The notes beneath the pieces are model-generated. The model was given only the letters and a program-made list of their open reading frames with translations. It was not told the origin of the DNA and made no database searches. A stretch of DNA of 64,000 nt from Halomarina pelagica (GTDB taxonomy: Archaea > Halobacteriota > Halobacteria > Halobacteriales > Haloarculaceae), in contig NZ_CP100454.1 of NCBI RefSeq assembly GCF_024228315.1, positions 2,356,001-2,420,000 on the forward strand. Reading direction: 5' to 3'. How positions within the stretch are numbered: position 1 is the first letter of the stretch; every line of letters starts with the position of its first letter. Positions 7,015 to 17,062 of this stretch are shown one piece after another. Made by a program: the position numbers and the translations under genes.

Positions 7015-8426
7015 CAGCGCCGCCTCCGCGCCACGTTCTCCTCCGCGGTCTCCTCGGTGACGACCTCGTACAGCAGCGCCCGCCCGACGCGGGACGGGGT
7101 CGCCTCGCCGGCATCCGTAGCGGCGGCTCCGGAGTCGCCGCCGTTCTTCGCGCTCTTCGCGTTCTTCGCGTTCTTCGGGCGGAGCACGCGCCCGAGGCGC
7201 TGGGTGAACTCGCGCTCGCTGCCGCTGCCGGAGAGGACGACCGCCACGTTCGCGTCCGGCACGTCCACGCCCTCGTCGAGGACGTTCGCCGTGACGACCC
7301 GCCGATAGCGCCCCTCGCGGAACCGTTCCAACACGTCGCGGCGCTCCGCCGTCCCGGTGTGGTGGGTGATCGAGGGGATGAGGAAGCGCTCGGAGAGGCG
7401 GTAGACGAGGTCCGTCGAGGCGGTGAAGACGATGACGCGGTCCTCGCGGTGGCGATCGAGGATCTCGGCGAGCGCCTCGACCTTCGCGTCGGCGTGCATC
7501 GAGATGTCGCGGGCGCGCTGCTTCGCCAGCAGCGCCTCGCGGGCGCGCGGATCGCTCCCCGAGCGCTTCACGAGTTCCTGGTAGTCGCTCCCCGAGCGCA
7601 TCTGGATGCCCGAGCGGGCGAGGTAGTCGACGAACGTCCCCTGGGCCGCCTCGTACCGCTCGCGCTCCTCGGGCGTGAGTTCGACGCTCACGCGCTTGAT
7701 GTCGTAGTGGGCGAGGTGCTCGCCGGCGAGGTCCTCCGGGTCGAGTCGGTAGACCCGCGGGCCGACGAGGTCCGCGACGACCTCGTGAGCGTCGTCGGGG
7801 CGCTCGAAGGTCGCGGTGAGTCCGAGGCGGGCGGGCGCGGCGAGCAGGCGGGCGATGTCGCGGTAGCCCTCGCCGCCGAGGTGGTGGACCTCGTCGAAGA
7901 CGACGAGGCCGAAGCGGTCGCCGATCTCGTCGGCGCGGAGGTACGCCGAGTCGTACGTCGAGACGGTGAGCGCCTCGACCCGCTGCTCGCCGCCGCCCAT
8001 CTGCCCGATCGGGCGGTCGAACTCCGCCGCGAGTTCCCGCCGCCACTGTTCGAGGAGGTCGATGGTGGGGACGACGACGAGCGTCGCGGTAGAGAGCGCC
8101 TCGATCGCCTTGATCGCGACGACGGTCTTCCCGCTCCCGGTCGGGAGTTCGAGCACCCCGCGATCGCGATTGTCGCGCCAGGCGTCGAGCGCCGCCCGCT
8201 GGTACTCGCGGAGTTCGTAACTCGAGGCGACGTCGAACGCGGGCGCGTCGAGCACGCGGTCCTCGAAGGGGAGGCCGCGGGCCTCGAGCGCCGCTCTCAG
8301 GGCGGCGTAGCGGTGGGCCGGCGCGCGACGGGTCTTCGTCCGCGGGTCGGCCTCGACGCCCGGCAGGGGGACGTCCTCGGGGCCGTCGACGCGGATGGTC
8401 CCGTCCTCGAACGCGAGGGTGAACAC
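7014..8426 (-). CDS. XPB/Rad25-family DNA helicase
   Basis: This 470-residue SF2 helicase shows Walker A LPTGSGKT near residue 92, a DEVH box in 'VVFDEVHHL', motif III 'GLTATF', and motif VI 'QRLGRVLRP'. The short damage-recognition-like N-terminus and the downstream Bax1 gene identify it as archaeal XPB. After motif VI comes a low-complexity insert, KNAKNAKSAKN, encoded by 9-bp tandem repeats near 7145-7178, then a Gly/Ala-rich linker. I chose the GTG at 8426 because family similarity begins at 'VFTLAFEDGTIRVDG'; the frame is open up to 8528, overlapping grpE. The probable role is repair-associated unwinding with Bax1. Confidence 0.9.
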   Translation of the reverse strand: MFTLAFEDGTIRVDGPEDVPLPGVEADPRTKTRRAPAHRYAALRAALEARGLPFEDRVLDAPAFDVASSYELREYQRAALDAWRDNRDRGVLELPTGSGKTVVAIKAIEALSTATLVVVPTIDLLEQWRRELAAEFDRPIGQMGGGEQRVEALTVSTYDSAYLRADEIGDRFGLVVFDEVHHLGGEGYRDIARLLAAPARLGLTATFERPDDAHEVVADLVGPRVYRLDPEDLAGEHLAHYDIKRVSVELTPEERERYEAAQGTFVDYLARSGIQMRSGSDYQELVKRSGSDPRAREALLAKQRARDISMHADAKVEALAEILDRHREDRVIVFTASTDLVYRLSERFLIPSITHHTGTAERRDVLERFREGRYRRVVTANVLDEGVDVPDANVAVVLSGSGSEREFTQRLGRVLRPKNAKNAKSAKNGGDSGAAATDAGEATPSRVGRALLYEVVTEETAEENVARRRR

Positions 8427-8527
8427 GGGAGAAACGCGGCGTTCAACGCTCTTGTCGATTACGGGACGGCTCCGTCCTCGGCGCGAATCCGGTGGGTTTA
8501 CTCGCCCGCCGACCCACCCTCTCGGCA

Positions 8528-9262
8528 ATGAGTGACGACGAGCAGTCTCCGCGGGAACGGGAGCGAGAACGAGTCGAGGAGTCGGCTGATTCCGACGAGG
8601 CCAGCGACCCCGGCGAGATCGACGGCGGTGGGGCGAACGGGACCGGCGAGTCGGCAGAGGCGGTCGACGCTGACCCCGTCGAGGGGGGCAACGACGGACC
8701 CGTCGACGAGTCGTCGACGGAAGGACCGGACGGCGACCTCGTCGAGCGCGTCGAGTCGGCGGCCCCCGAACAGCTCGCCCGCGAGATCGACGCGCTGCGC
8801 TCCCGGACCGACGAACTGGAGGCGGAACTCGACGAGCGCGACGCGCGGATCGAGGAACTCGAATCGAAGCTCAAGCGCGCGCAGGCGGACTTCAGGAACT
8901 ACAAGAAGCGCCAGGAACGCCGCCGCGAGCAGGAGCGACGGCGCGCCACGGAGGACCTCGTCGTCCGCCTCGTGGACGTGCGGGACAACCTCCGGCGCGG
9001 ACTGGAGCAGGAGGGCGACATCCGCGAGGGCGTCGAGTCCACGCTGCGACTGTTCGACGACGTCCTCGAATCGGAGGACGTGACCGAGATCGCGCCCGAA
9101 CCGGGCGAGAGCGTCGATCCCCAGCGCCACGAGGTGCTGATGCGCGTCGACAGCGACCGACCGGAGGGGACCGTCGACGACCTCTACCAGCCGGGCTACG
9201 AGATGGCGGAGAAGGTCATCAAGCCGGCACAGGTCACGGTGTCCGACGGGAACGACGAATAG
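8528..9262 (+). CDS. grpE: GrpE nucleotide exchange factor
   Basis: GrpE releases ADP from DnaK. The 244-residue protein has a long acidic, disordered N-terminus (residues 1-80). A coiled coil follows ('ELEAELDERDARIEELESK'), then the GrpE signature 'QADFRNYKKRQERR', a helical bundle with 'VVRLVDVRDNLRRGL', and the C-terminal beta domain ending 'GYEMAEKVIKPAQVTV'. It is divergent from the XPB gene; about 100 bases of shared upstream region separate the two. dnaK follows after 135 bases and has its own promoter-like sequence. The start ATG at 8528 gives 'MSDDEQ'. Confidence 0.96.
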   Translation: MSDDEQSPRERERERVEESADSDEASDPGEIDGGGANGTGESAEAVDADPVEGGNDGPVDESSTEGPDGDLVERVESAAPEQLAREIDALRSRTDELEAELDERDARIEELESKLKRAQADFRNYKKRQERRREQERRRATEDLVVRLVDVRDNLRRGLEQEGDIREGVESTLRLFDDVLESEDVTEIAPEPGESVDPQRHEVLMRVDSDRPEGTVDDLYQPGYEMAEKVIKPAQVTVSDGNDE

Positions 9263-9397
9263 CACTTCTGTTTATACTTCGCGGTTGTCCCTCGACGCGT
9301 TTTCGGAAAACCGCACGACGGCGATACGGTGGGGGTGAGGGCCTGTGGACGAGATTCAGCAAGGTTTAACGGGCGGACGACAGTAGGTGGAGGTAAC
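9263..9397 (+). promoter_or_regulatory. grpE-dnaK intergenic control region
   Basis: Two TATA-like boxes are visible: tttatacttc at 9271-9280 and tttaac at 9365-9370. The second lies 30 bases before the dnaK ATG, so dnaK probably has its own promoter. A hairpin can form between gcggtt (9281-9286) and aaccgc (9309-9314). A ggaggt at 9389-9394 just before the ATG could act as a ribosome binding site. Separate heat-responsive transcription of dnaK is plausible but not shown by the sequence. Confidence 0.5.
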
Positions 9398-11278
<1,881 letters not shown>

Positions 11279-11364
11279 CGGCGCGTCGAACTGTCGAATC
11301 TCGTTTTCGCCCTCTGTGAGATCGACGTCTTGCTGTAGCTCTGCACCATCCCGGACCCCTCACG

Positions 11365-11661
11365 GTGACTCCCCTGTGCGTGCGACTTCCGCGGTTTCGC
11401 ATCCTGCGCACTCTCGTCGCCAACGACGAACTGAGCGCCGCCAAGCTCAAATCGGCGGTCGACGTCGAACCCCACAACTTCCACTACCACCTCGACGAAC
11501 TGGTCGACGTCGGGCTCGTCGACAAGCGCCAGCGACGCACCGCCGACAGCCAGGGTTTCTACACGTACTACCGGCCGACCGCGATGGGGCGTGGCATCCT
11601 CAAGCACGGCGTCGAGGAGTTAATGCGTCGCGAACGCGAGTTCAACGACGCGTATTCGTGA
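11365..11661 (+). CDS. Winged-helix (ArsR-like) DNA-binding protein
   Basis: This 98-residue protein is a single winged helix: 'RILRTLVANDELSAAKLKSAV' (helix-turn), 'HNFHYHLDELVDVGLVDKRQRR' (recognition helix and wing start), 'FYTYYRPTAMGRGIL' (wing), and a C-terminal helix. This layout is common in haloarchaeal regulators that sense through partner proteins or bind DNA as dimers. No metal-binding cysteine pair is visible; the only cysteine is near the N-terminus. The start is a GTG at 11365, with another in-frame GTG at 11380. It lies 86 bases downstream of dnaK, but nothing shows that it regulates it. Confidence 0.75.
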   Translation: MTPLCVRLPRFRILRTLVANDELSAAKLKSAVDVEPHNFHYHLDELVDVGLVDKRQRRTADSQGFYTYYRPTAMGRGILKHGVEELMRREREFNDAYS

Positions 11662-11851
11662 TCGGATTTCACCAGCCTCCTTGACCAACGAGGCTGATGA
11701 ACGAGAGTTCTCAGTTGATCACTACCTAGAAGAAGCTCTGTCTCTGTGCGACTGCCGCCGTTGCTCGGGAGAGGGGGACCTCAAACCGACAAAAACGTCG
11801 CCCTCGTTCACCTCACTGAACGAAGCCCGCCGATCCCGCCCCGATGTGCTC

Positions 11852-12652
11852 CTACCGCCCCACGAACTCCGGTTCCTCCTTCCCGAAGAACGCCGCGTAG
11901 CCGCGCTCGTAGTCCTCCGTGCGGGTCGCGCCGGCGATGGCGTCCGTCTCGGCGGCCAGCTGTCCCGCCAGCCCGCGCTCGAAGCTCTCGGTCAGGAGGC
12001 GCTTGGTCGCGCCGAGGGCCCCCGTCGGCCCGCTCGCGAGGCGCTCCGCGTAGTCGGCGACGCGCTCGTCGAACTCCGCGGCGGGGACGCTCTCGGTGAC
12101 GAGTCCCAGTCCGACGGCGTAGTCGGGGTCGATCGGCTCGTCGAGGAGGGCGATCTCCTTCGCGCGGCGGAGGCCGACGAGCCGCGGCAGCCAGAACGTC
12201 GAGCCGCCGTCGCCGGTGAGCCCGATGCGCCCGTAGGCGTACTCCAGGCGCGCTTCGTCGCTCATCACGACCACGTCGCCCGCGAGCGCGAGGCTGAAGC
12301 CCGCTCCCGCGGCGACGCCGTTGACGCCGACGACCAGGGGCGTCTCCGCCTGGTGGAGCTGGAGGATCGCGTCGTGGAGCGACGAGGCCAGGCGGCGCAG
12401 TTCGGGGGCGTCCCGCTCGTCGCCGTCGAGTCCCGCGAGGTCCGCGCCCGCGCAGAAGACGCCGTCAGTCCCGGTGAGGACCAGACACCGGATCGCGTCG
12501 TCCTCGCTCAACTCGGTGGCGGCGTGGACGAGTTCGTCGCCCATCGTCGGGTTGATCGAGTTGAAGTCGCTCGTGCTGTCCATCACGATCCGCCCCGCGG
12601 CATCGTCGCGCTCGACGCGCAGGTTCTCGTAGTCGTCGGTGATCTCGGCCAT
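11852..12652 (-). CDS. Enoyl-CoA hydratase/isomerase family protein
   Basis: This 266-residue crotonase-fold protein would act on acyl-CoA thioesters. Visible motifs are the oxyanion-hole segments 'FCAGADLAGL' and 'VNGVAAGAGFSLALAGD', plus 'YGRIGLTGDGGSTFWLPRLVG', which forms the active-site floor. At the position of one classical catalytic glutamate the sequence has GDGGST, so the reaction could be an isomerisation or another crotonase chemistry rather than simple hydration. It starts at the ATG (complement 12650-12652) and is divergent from the HExxH membrane protein. Confidence 0.9.
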   Translation of the reverse strand: MAEITDDYENLRVERDDAAGRIVMDSTSDFNSINPTMGDELVHAATELSEDDAIRCLVLTGTDGVFCAGADLAGLDGDERDAPELRRLASSLHDAILQLHQAETPLVVGVNGVAAGAGFSLALAGDVVVMSDEARLEYAYGRIGLTGDGGSTFWLPRLVGLRRAKEIALLDEPIDPDYAVGLGLVTESVPAAEFDERVADYAERLASGPTGALGATKRLLTESFERGLAGQLAAETDAIAGATRTEDYERGYAAFFGKEEPEFVGR

Positions 12653-12734
12653 GTCCCGTCGTACAACTACGGCTGAAATAAAACAACTGGAACAGTCCCG
12701 GAACGGCTATCGTCGCGTCCGCTGTTCGAACGGT

Positions 12735-13307
12735 ATGGGTTCCCGTCCGGAGTCGATCGGTTACGGCGCGCCGTACGAGTTCTCCTACCCCCGGCGGCGG
12801 CTGCAGGCCGCCGGGCTCGCCGCGACGGTCGTCGCCATCGTCCTGGGGACCGTCGTCGCGGCGCTTCCACGCGGCGGTGAGATCGAGTTCGCCGTCGAGA
12901 CCGCGTCGTTCGTCGGGCTTCTCGGTTCGTTCGTCGCGACGATCGTCGTCCACGAGGGCGTCCACGCCATCGCCGCCCGGGCGCTCGGTTACCGGGTCGC
13001 CTTCGGCGTCGACCGGCGGCTGCCGGGCGTGTACGCCGCCGCGTTCGGGCAGATCGTCACCCGGCGCGACCAGGTGCTGATCGCGCTCGCGCCGCTGGTC
13101 GTCGTCGACGCGCTCGCCGTCGCGCTGCTCGCTCTCGGCGACGGTCCGCTGGTCGGCGTCGGGTTCGTCGCGTTCGTCGTGAACACGGCTGGGGCGGTGG
13201 GCGATCTGTACGTGACGTGGCGCGCCGCGGGGCTCCCCCGGGGATCGGTGTTCTACGACGTGAGCGCGACGGAGATGTACGTCTTCGAGCCGGAGGGGGC
13301 GTCCTGA
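12735..13307 (+). CDS. DUF3267-like integral membrane protein with HExxH motif
   Basis: This 190-residue protein has four or so hydrophobic segments. HEGVH at residues 73-77, inside 'VVHEGVHAIAARALGY', fits the zinc site of DUF3267 and site-2-protease-like membrane metalloproteins. A second motif typical of S2P (NPDG) is not obvious, so catalytic activity is uncertain. The tail 'VFYDVSATEMYVFEPE' is conserved-looking. The ATG at 12735 is the likely start; upstream in-frame ATGs overlap the divergent crotonase gene. Confidence 0.8.
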   Translation: MGSRPESIGYGAPYEFSYPRRRLQAAGLAATVVAIVLGTVVAALPRGGEIEFAVETASFVGLLGSFVATIVVHEGVHAIAARALGYRVAFGVDRRLPGVYAAAFGQIVTRRDQVLIALAPLVVVDALAVALLALGDGPLVGVGFVAFVVNTAGAVGDLYVTWRAAGLPRGSVFYDVSATEMYVFEPEGAS

Positions 13308-13368
13308 TCGGTCGGGGCGGTCGTCGTGGCGACCGCCCCGACCCACGTTCTACCCGACGGTCGTCCGC

Positions 13369-15204
13369 TCACTCCGCCTCGTGGAGCCGTTCGCCGCGGT
13401 GCAGTCGCGTCGCGATGGAGAACGTCTGTTCGGCCTCCCGCCGGGTCGGGAAGTGCGCCGCCATGTAGCGGGCGGTGGCCATCAGCGCGAGGCGGCGCTC
13501 CCCGTCCTCCTCGACCGCCTCGAACCGGCGGAACGCGGCCTCGACGTTCTGGAGGGTGTGGAACCCGGCGTCCTCGCGCAGCAGGCCGCGGCCGAGCGTC
13601 CGCTTCAGGTCGTCCGGGTCACCACCCAAATCGAAGTACTCGCTCACGAGCGCCGCCGCGCGGTTGACCCGCCCCTGCTCGTCGAAGCACGACAGCAACT
13701 CCTCGCGGATCTCGCCCGGGTCGCGGTCGGACTCGCCCGGCGTCGGGAGGGGCGCGCGCGGGGTGTTGAGGAACCGGTCGAGGTAGACGCTCATCGCGGC
13801 GTCGAAGCAGCCGCGGTAGAGTTCGACCGCGTCGGTCCGCAGCGTCGCCCGGTGGACCGCGTTGGCGTAGGTGAACGTGTGGTGGACGGTGTTCCAGTCG
13901 GAGAACTCGTTGTTCGTCGCGAAGTACGCCACCCGCCGGGTCGCCGCGCGCGCCACGGCGTCTGCGAGCTGCGTCGTCGTCGCGCCCTCGCGGATCGCGT
14001 CGGTCAGCGCGTCGACGATCGCCTCGGGATCGTCCGAGAGGAGCCTCTCGACGAACCCGTCCGGGCGCTCCCACGCTCTCCCCTCCCCCGCCGCGACGAG
14101 GTCGGGCAGCAGGTCGTGCGCGTCGAAGCACAAGGAGGCGATGTCGACCGGCTGTCGCCACGAGGACAGTTCCTCGGAGCGGGTCGCGCCGGTCAGCTGT
14201 CGCACCGTCGAGGCGAGGACGGCGTCGGCGTGGTCGTCGAACCCGACGTGATCGAGCGTCTCGAACGCCTTGTTGACGAAGTCGAGCGTGTGTCCCGCGT
14301 TCAGATAGAGGTGGTCCGTCGCGGCGGTGAACAGCACGTCCGCGACGGCTTCCTCCTCGAGGTTGGCGAGCGCGGTCAGGAGGACGCGCTCCGCGCCGTC
14401 TGCGTCCCGGACCTCCACGCAGTCGCGGAACCACTCCTTCAGTCGCTCCTTCGGGAGGTCGCGGTTGTCGAAGGCGTACTGCCCGAAGCGCGGCGGTTCG
14501 CCCGCGGCCTCGGCGGCCACCTCGCGCACGCCGAGGAACATCGCGCGGCGCTTGTCGCGCCCGCCGACGTCCGCGTGGAGGTTCGCCATGCAGCCGAGGG
14601 TGGTCAGGCCGCGCCCCCACCCCATCTCGCGGTAGCGGGTGCCGAAGTTGACGGCGGTCTCGATCGGCGTGTGGAACCCGTCGACCTGCGATTCGTTCCC
14701 CTCGCCGCCCGTTCGCTCGGGATCGCCCGGTCGTTCGGGGTCGCTCCGCGCCGTGCGGCCCGCCTCGTCGAGGCCGATGACGGCCTTCGCCATCACCAGC
14801 CGGAGGTTCTCGTGGAGACCGTCGGCGAGGCGATTGCGCCAGTGGACGGCGGGCGGCACGTCCGGTTCGGGGTCCGGATCGATGAGGACGCGCCCGTCGC
14901 GCACCTCGACGGGGAACGTCTGCACGTCGTCCGCCCAGATGTCGAACGTGTCGCCCGCCTCCAGTTCGAAGCGCGCGTGGTGCCAGTGGCAGGTGAGGAT
15001 GCCGTCCTCGACGGTGCCCCGGGTGAGCGGAAAGCCCATGTGCGGACAGCGGTTGTCGACCGCGTACACCTCGCCCTCGTGGTGGAACAGCGCGACCGCC
15101 CGCCCGTCAGCGCCGACGACCGCCGTCCCGTCCCGCTCCAGATCCGCGAGGTCCGCGACCGCGACGTACTCGGAGTCAGTCCCCGACTCGGATTCGGTTG
15201 CCAT
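13369..15204 (-). CDS. Rieske [2Fe-2S] domain fused to a large helical domain
   Basis: This 611-residue protein begins with a Rieske domain (residues about 13-115). The cluster ligands are C53-P-H55 and C72-H-W-H75, in 'NRCPHMGFPLTRG' and 'LTCHWHHARFE'. The remaining roughly 490 residues are alpha-helical and histidine-rich. Recognisable segments are 'NAGHTLDFVNKAFE', 'SLCFDAHDLLPDL', 'YFATNNEFSDWNTVHH' and 'ATARYMAAHFPTRREAEQ'. I do not recognise this domain; it is not a ring-hydroxylase catalytic domain. The fusion suggests electron delivery to an unknown oxidase or carrier function. Its start ATG (complement 15202-15204) faces dnaJ across a 119-base divergent region. Confidence 0.85.
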   Translation of the reverse strand: MATESESGTDSEYVAVADLADLERDGTAVVGADGRAVALFHHEGEVYAVDNRCPHMGFPLTRGTVEDGILTCHWHHARFELEAGDTFDIWADDVQTFPVEVRDGRVLIDPDPEPDVPPAVHWRNRLADGLHENLRLVMAKAVIGLDEAGRTARSDPERPGDPERTGGEGNESQVDGFHTPIETAVNFGTRYREMGWGRGLTTLGCMANLHADVGGRDKRRAMFLGVREVAAEAAGEPPRFGQYAFDNRDLPKERLKEWFRDCVEVRDADGAERVLLTALANLEEEAVADVLFTAATDHLYLNAGHTLDFVNKAFETLDHVGFDDHADAVLASTVRQLTGATRSEELSSWRQPVDIASLCFDAHDLLPDLVAAGEGRAWERPDGFVERLLSDDPEAIVDALTDAIREGATTTQLADAVARAATRRVAYFATNNEFSDWNTVHHTFTYANAVHRATLRTDAVELYRGCFDAAMSVYLDRFLNTPRAPLPTPGESDRDPGEIREELLSCFDEQGRVNRAAALVSEYFDLGGDPDDLKRTLGRGLLREDAGFHTLQNVEAAFRRFEAVEEDGERRLALMATARYMAAHFPTRREAEQTFSIATRLHRGERLHEAE

Positions 15205-15323
15205 GCGCTCACGTCCGCCGTCCGTGGGGAAAACCGTTCCCTGAACCCGATTTTTGTATCGGATCTGACGTGAGTCGCTTCCGTTCTTTTGAAGTGTAAC
15301 AACGTCATACCACGTTCCAACGA

Positions 15324-16478
15324 ATGAGCGAGGACTTCTACGAGGTGCTCGGCGTCTCGCGCGACGCCGACGAGGACGAGATCAAGCGGGCCTATCGGCG
15401 CAAGGCGGCCGAGTACCACCCGGACGTGAGCGACGAGCCGGACGCCGAGGAGAAGTTCAAGCGCGTGAAGAAGGCGAAGGAGGTGCTCATGGACGAGCAG
15501 AAGCGCGCGGCCTACGACCGGATGGGCCACGACCGCTTCGAGCAGGCGGAGAAGCGCGGCGGCTTCGACGGCGCGGGGGGCGGCGGTGGCGATCCCTTCG
15601 GTGGCATGGGCGGGATGGGCGGCGGTGCCGGGAGCCCCTTCGACGACATCTTCGAGCAGTTCTTCGGCGGCGGTGGCGGCGGTCGGCGCAGCGGCCCGCG
15701 GCAGGGGCAGGACCTCCAGACGAGTCTGACGATCGACCTCGAGGACGCCTACCACGGGCTGAACCGGCAGATGACGGTCACCCGTCCCGAGACCTGTCCC
15801 GACTGCGACGGCCGGGGTCACCCGCCCGATGCGGACGCGCAGACCTGCCCCGCCTGCGACGGCCGGGGCCAGCAGACGCGCGTCCAGCAGACGCCCTTCG
15901 GGCGCGTCCAGCAGTCCCAGACCTGCCGGCAGTGTGGCGGCGAGGGGACGCTCTACTCCGAGACGTGCTCGACGTGCGACGGCGACGGGCGCGTCCTGCG
16001 CGAGGCGACGCTCACCGTCGAGGTGCCGGCGGGCATCCGCGACGGCCAGACGCTCCGCATGGACGGCGAGGGCGCGCCGGGCGAGCGCGGCGGCCCGAAC
16101 GGCGACCTCCTCATCGAGATCACGGTCGAACCGCACCCCGACTTCGAGCGCGACGGCGACGACCTGCTCTACCGCCTGCCCATCTCCTTCCCGCAGGCGG
16201 TCTTCGGCGACGAGGTGACGTTCGAGACGCTCGACGGCTCGGTGTCGATGGACGTGCCCGAGGGCACCCAGAGCGGCGAGACGTTCCGCCTCCGGGGGAA
16301 GGGGATGCCACGCCTGAAGCGCCGCGGCCACGGCGACCTCTTCGTCAAGGTGCAGGTCGTCACGCCGGAGCAACTCAGCCGGGAGCAGCGCGAGGCGCTC
16401 GAGGCCTTCGCCGAGGCCGGCGGCGAGGAGATCGACGTGAAGGAGGGCTTCTTCGAGCGGATCCGGAACAGTTTCTAA
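15324..16478 (+). CDS. dnaJ: Chaperone DnaJ (Hsp40)
   Basis: This is a type I DnaJ of 384 residues. The J domain has HPD at residues 32-34 in 'AEYHPDVSDEPD'. A Gly/Phe-rich linker follows ('GGGGGDPFGGMGGMGGG'). Then come four CxxCxGxG zinc repeats (CPDCDGRG, CPACDGRG, CRQCGGEG, CSTCDGDG) and the C-terminal substrate domains ending in 'FFERIRNSF'. It stimulates the ATPase of DnaK (9398). The stop is followed within a few bases by a hairpin-rich extragenic element that may end transcription. Confidence 0.98.
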   Translation: MSEDFYEVLGVSRDADEDEIKRAYRRKAAEYHPDVSDEPDAEEKFKRVKKAKEVLMDEQKRAAYDRMGHDRFEQAEKRGGFDGAGGGGGDPFGGMGGMGGGAGSPFDDIFEQFFGGGGGGRRSGPRQGQDLQTSLTIDLEDAYHGLNRQMTVTRPETCPDCDGRGHPPDADAQTCPACDGRGQQTRVQQTPFGRVQQSQTCRQCGGEGTLYSETCSTCDGDGRVLREATLTVEVPAGIRDGQTLRMDGEGAPGERGGPNGDLLIEITVEPHPDFERDGDDLLYRLPISFPQAVFGDEVTFETLDGSVSMDVPEGTQSGETFRLRGKGMPRLKRRGHGDLFVKVQVVTPEQLSREQREALEAFAEAGGEEIDVKEGFFERIRNSF

Positions 16479-16480
16479 AG

Positions 16481-16662
16481 CACCTTTCCCTTCGTCGGGT
16501 TGGCTCGCTCGCCAACCATTCCTCGAAAAATCTGTTCTGCGAAGCCGCGCTTCGCAGCAGCAGCGAGACGCGAAGCGTCTCGCCAGCCACCAAAAAAAGC
16601 CGCGGACGCGGAGCGTCCGCGGTGAACCGCGCCGCTTCGCGGCGCGGACGCTGGCGGGGCCA
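16481..16662 (+). repeat. Hairpin-bearing extragenic element, copy E1 (after dnaJ)
   Basis: The element reads CACCTTT...gtcgGGTT-hairpin-AACC...AAAAATCTG...CCACCAAAAAAAGCCG. Small perfect hairpins are lined up in it: gttggc/gccaac, ctgcgaagc/gcttcgcag, gcgagacgc/gcgtctcgc, and ccgcggacgc/gcgtccgcgg. Compared with copies E2 and E6, extra hairpins sit between the TCTG and ACCAAAA blocks. It starts just after the dnaJ stop, so it may also act as a transcription terminator. Confidence 0.6.
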
Positions 16663-16689
16663 CCGGGAGCGAAACGGATCGTTCCCGTC

Positions 16690-16995
16690 CTACTTCCCGC
16701 TCCCCGGCGTCTCCCCCTCCGCCAACCGCGCCTCGTACTTCGAGAGCGCCGCGTCCAGCGCCGCGCCCGCGTCGAGATCTACCTCCTCCGCGAGCGCGAG
16801 GAGCGCGAAGAGGGCGTCCCCGAGTTCGTCGTCCGCGATCGCCACCGCCTCGGGGTTCGCCCCGTAGCCCGTCGAGGTGTTCACCTCCTTCGCCAGTTCG
16901 CCCAGTTCCGAACAGAGGTCGAGCAGGCGGTAGGCGGTCGGTGCGTGCAGGTCGTGGGCGGCGAGAAACTCGGCGACGCGCTCCTGTTCGTCCAT
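16690..16995 (-). CDS. MazG-like nucleotide pyrophosphohydrolase
   Basis: This 101-residue all-helical protein carries the MazG core: 'DLCSELGELAKEVN' supplies the first ExxE-type metal site and 'IADDELGDALFALLALAEE' the second ExxD-type site. Such enzymes hydrolyse (d)NTPs to monophosphates and pyrophosphate, often to clean nucleotide pools. The size is normal for a single-domain archaeal member. The ATG (complement 16993-16995) faces the next gene, with 67 bases between. The substrate cannot be told from sequence. Confidence 0.88.
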   Translation of the reverse strand: MDEQERVAEFLAAHDLHAPTAYRLLDLCSELGELAKEVNTSTGYGANPEAVAIADDELGDALFALLALAEEVDLDAGAALDAALSKYEARLAEGETPGSGK

Positions 16996-17062
16996 GCCTC
17001 CCGATCGGCGCGTCGGAGCACTTCATCGACCCGATTTTCTCCCCGGCGCGCGAACGCCGCGC

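Noticed and set aside
11662-11851. Plus-strand frame beginning 'TNEADEREFSVDHYLEE' as a gene
   Set aside because: It has no good start and runs antisense through the enoyl-CoA hydratase gene; only the first 45 codons look protein-like and I know no match.
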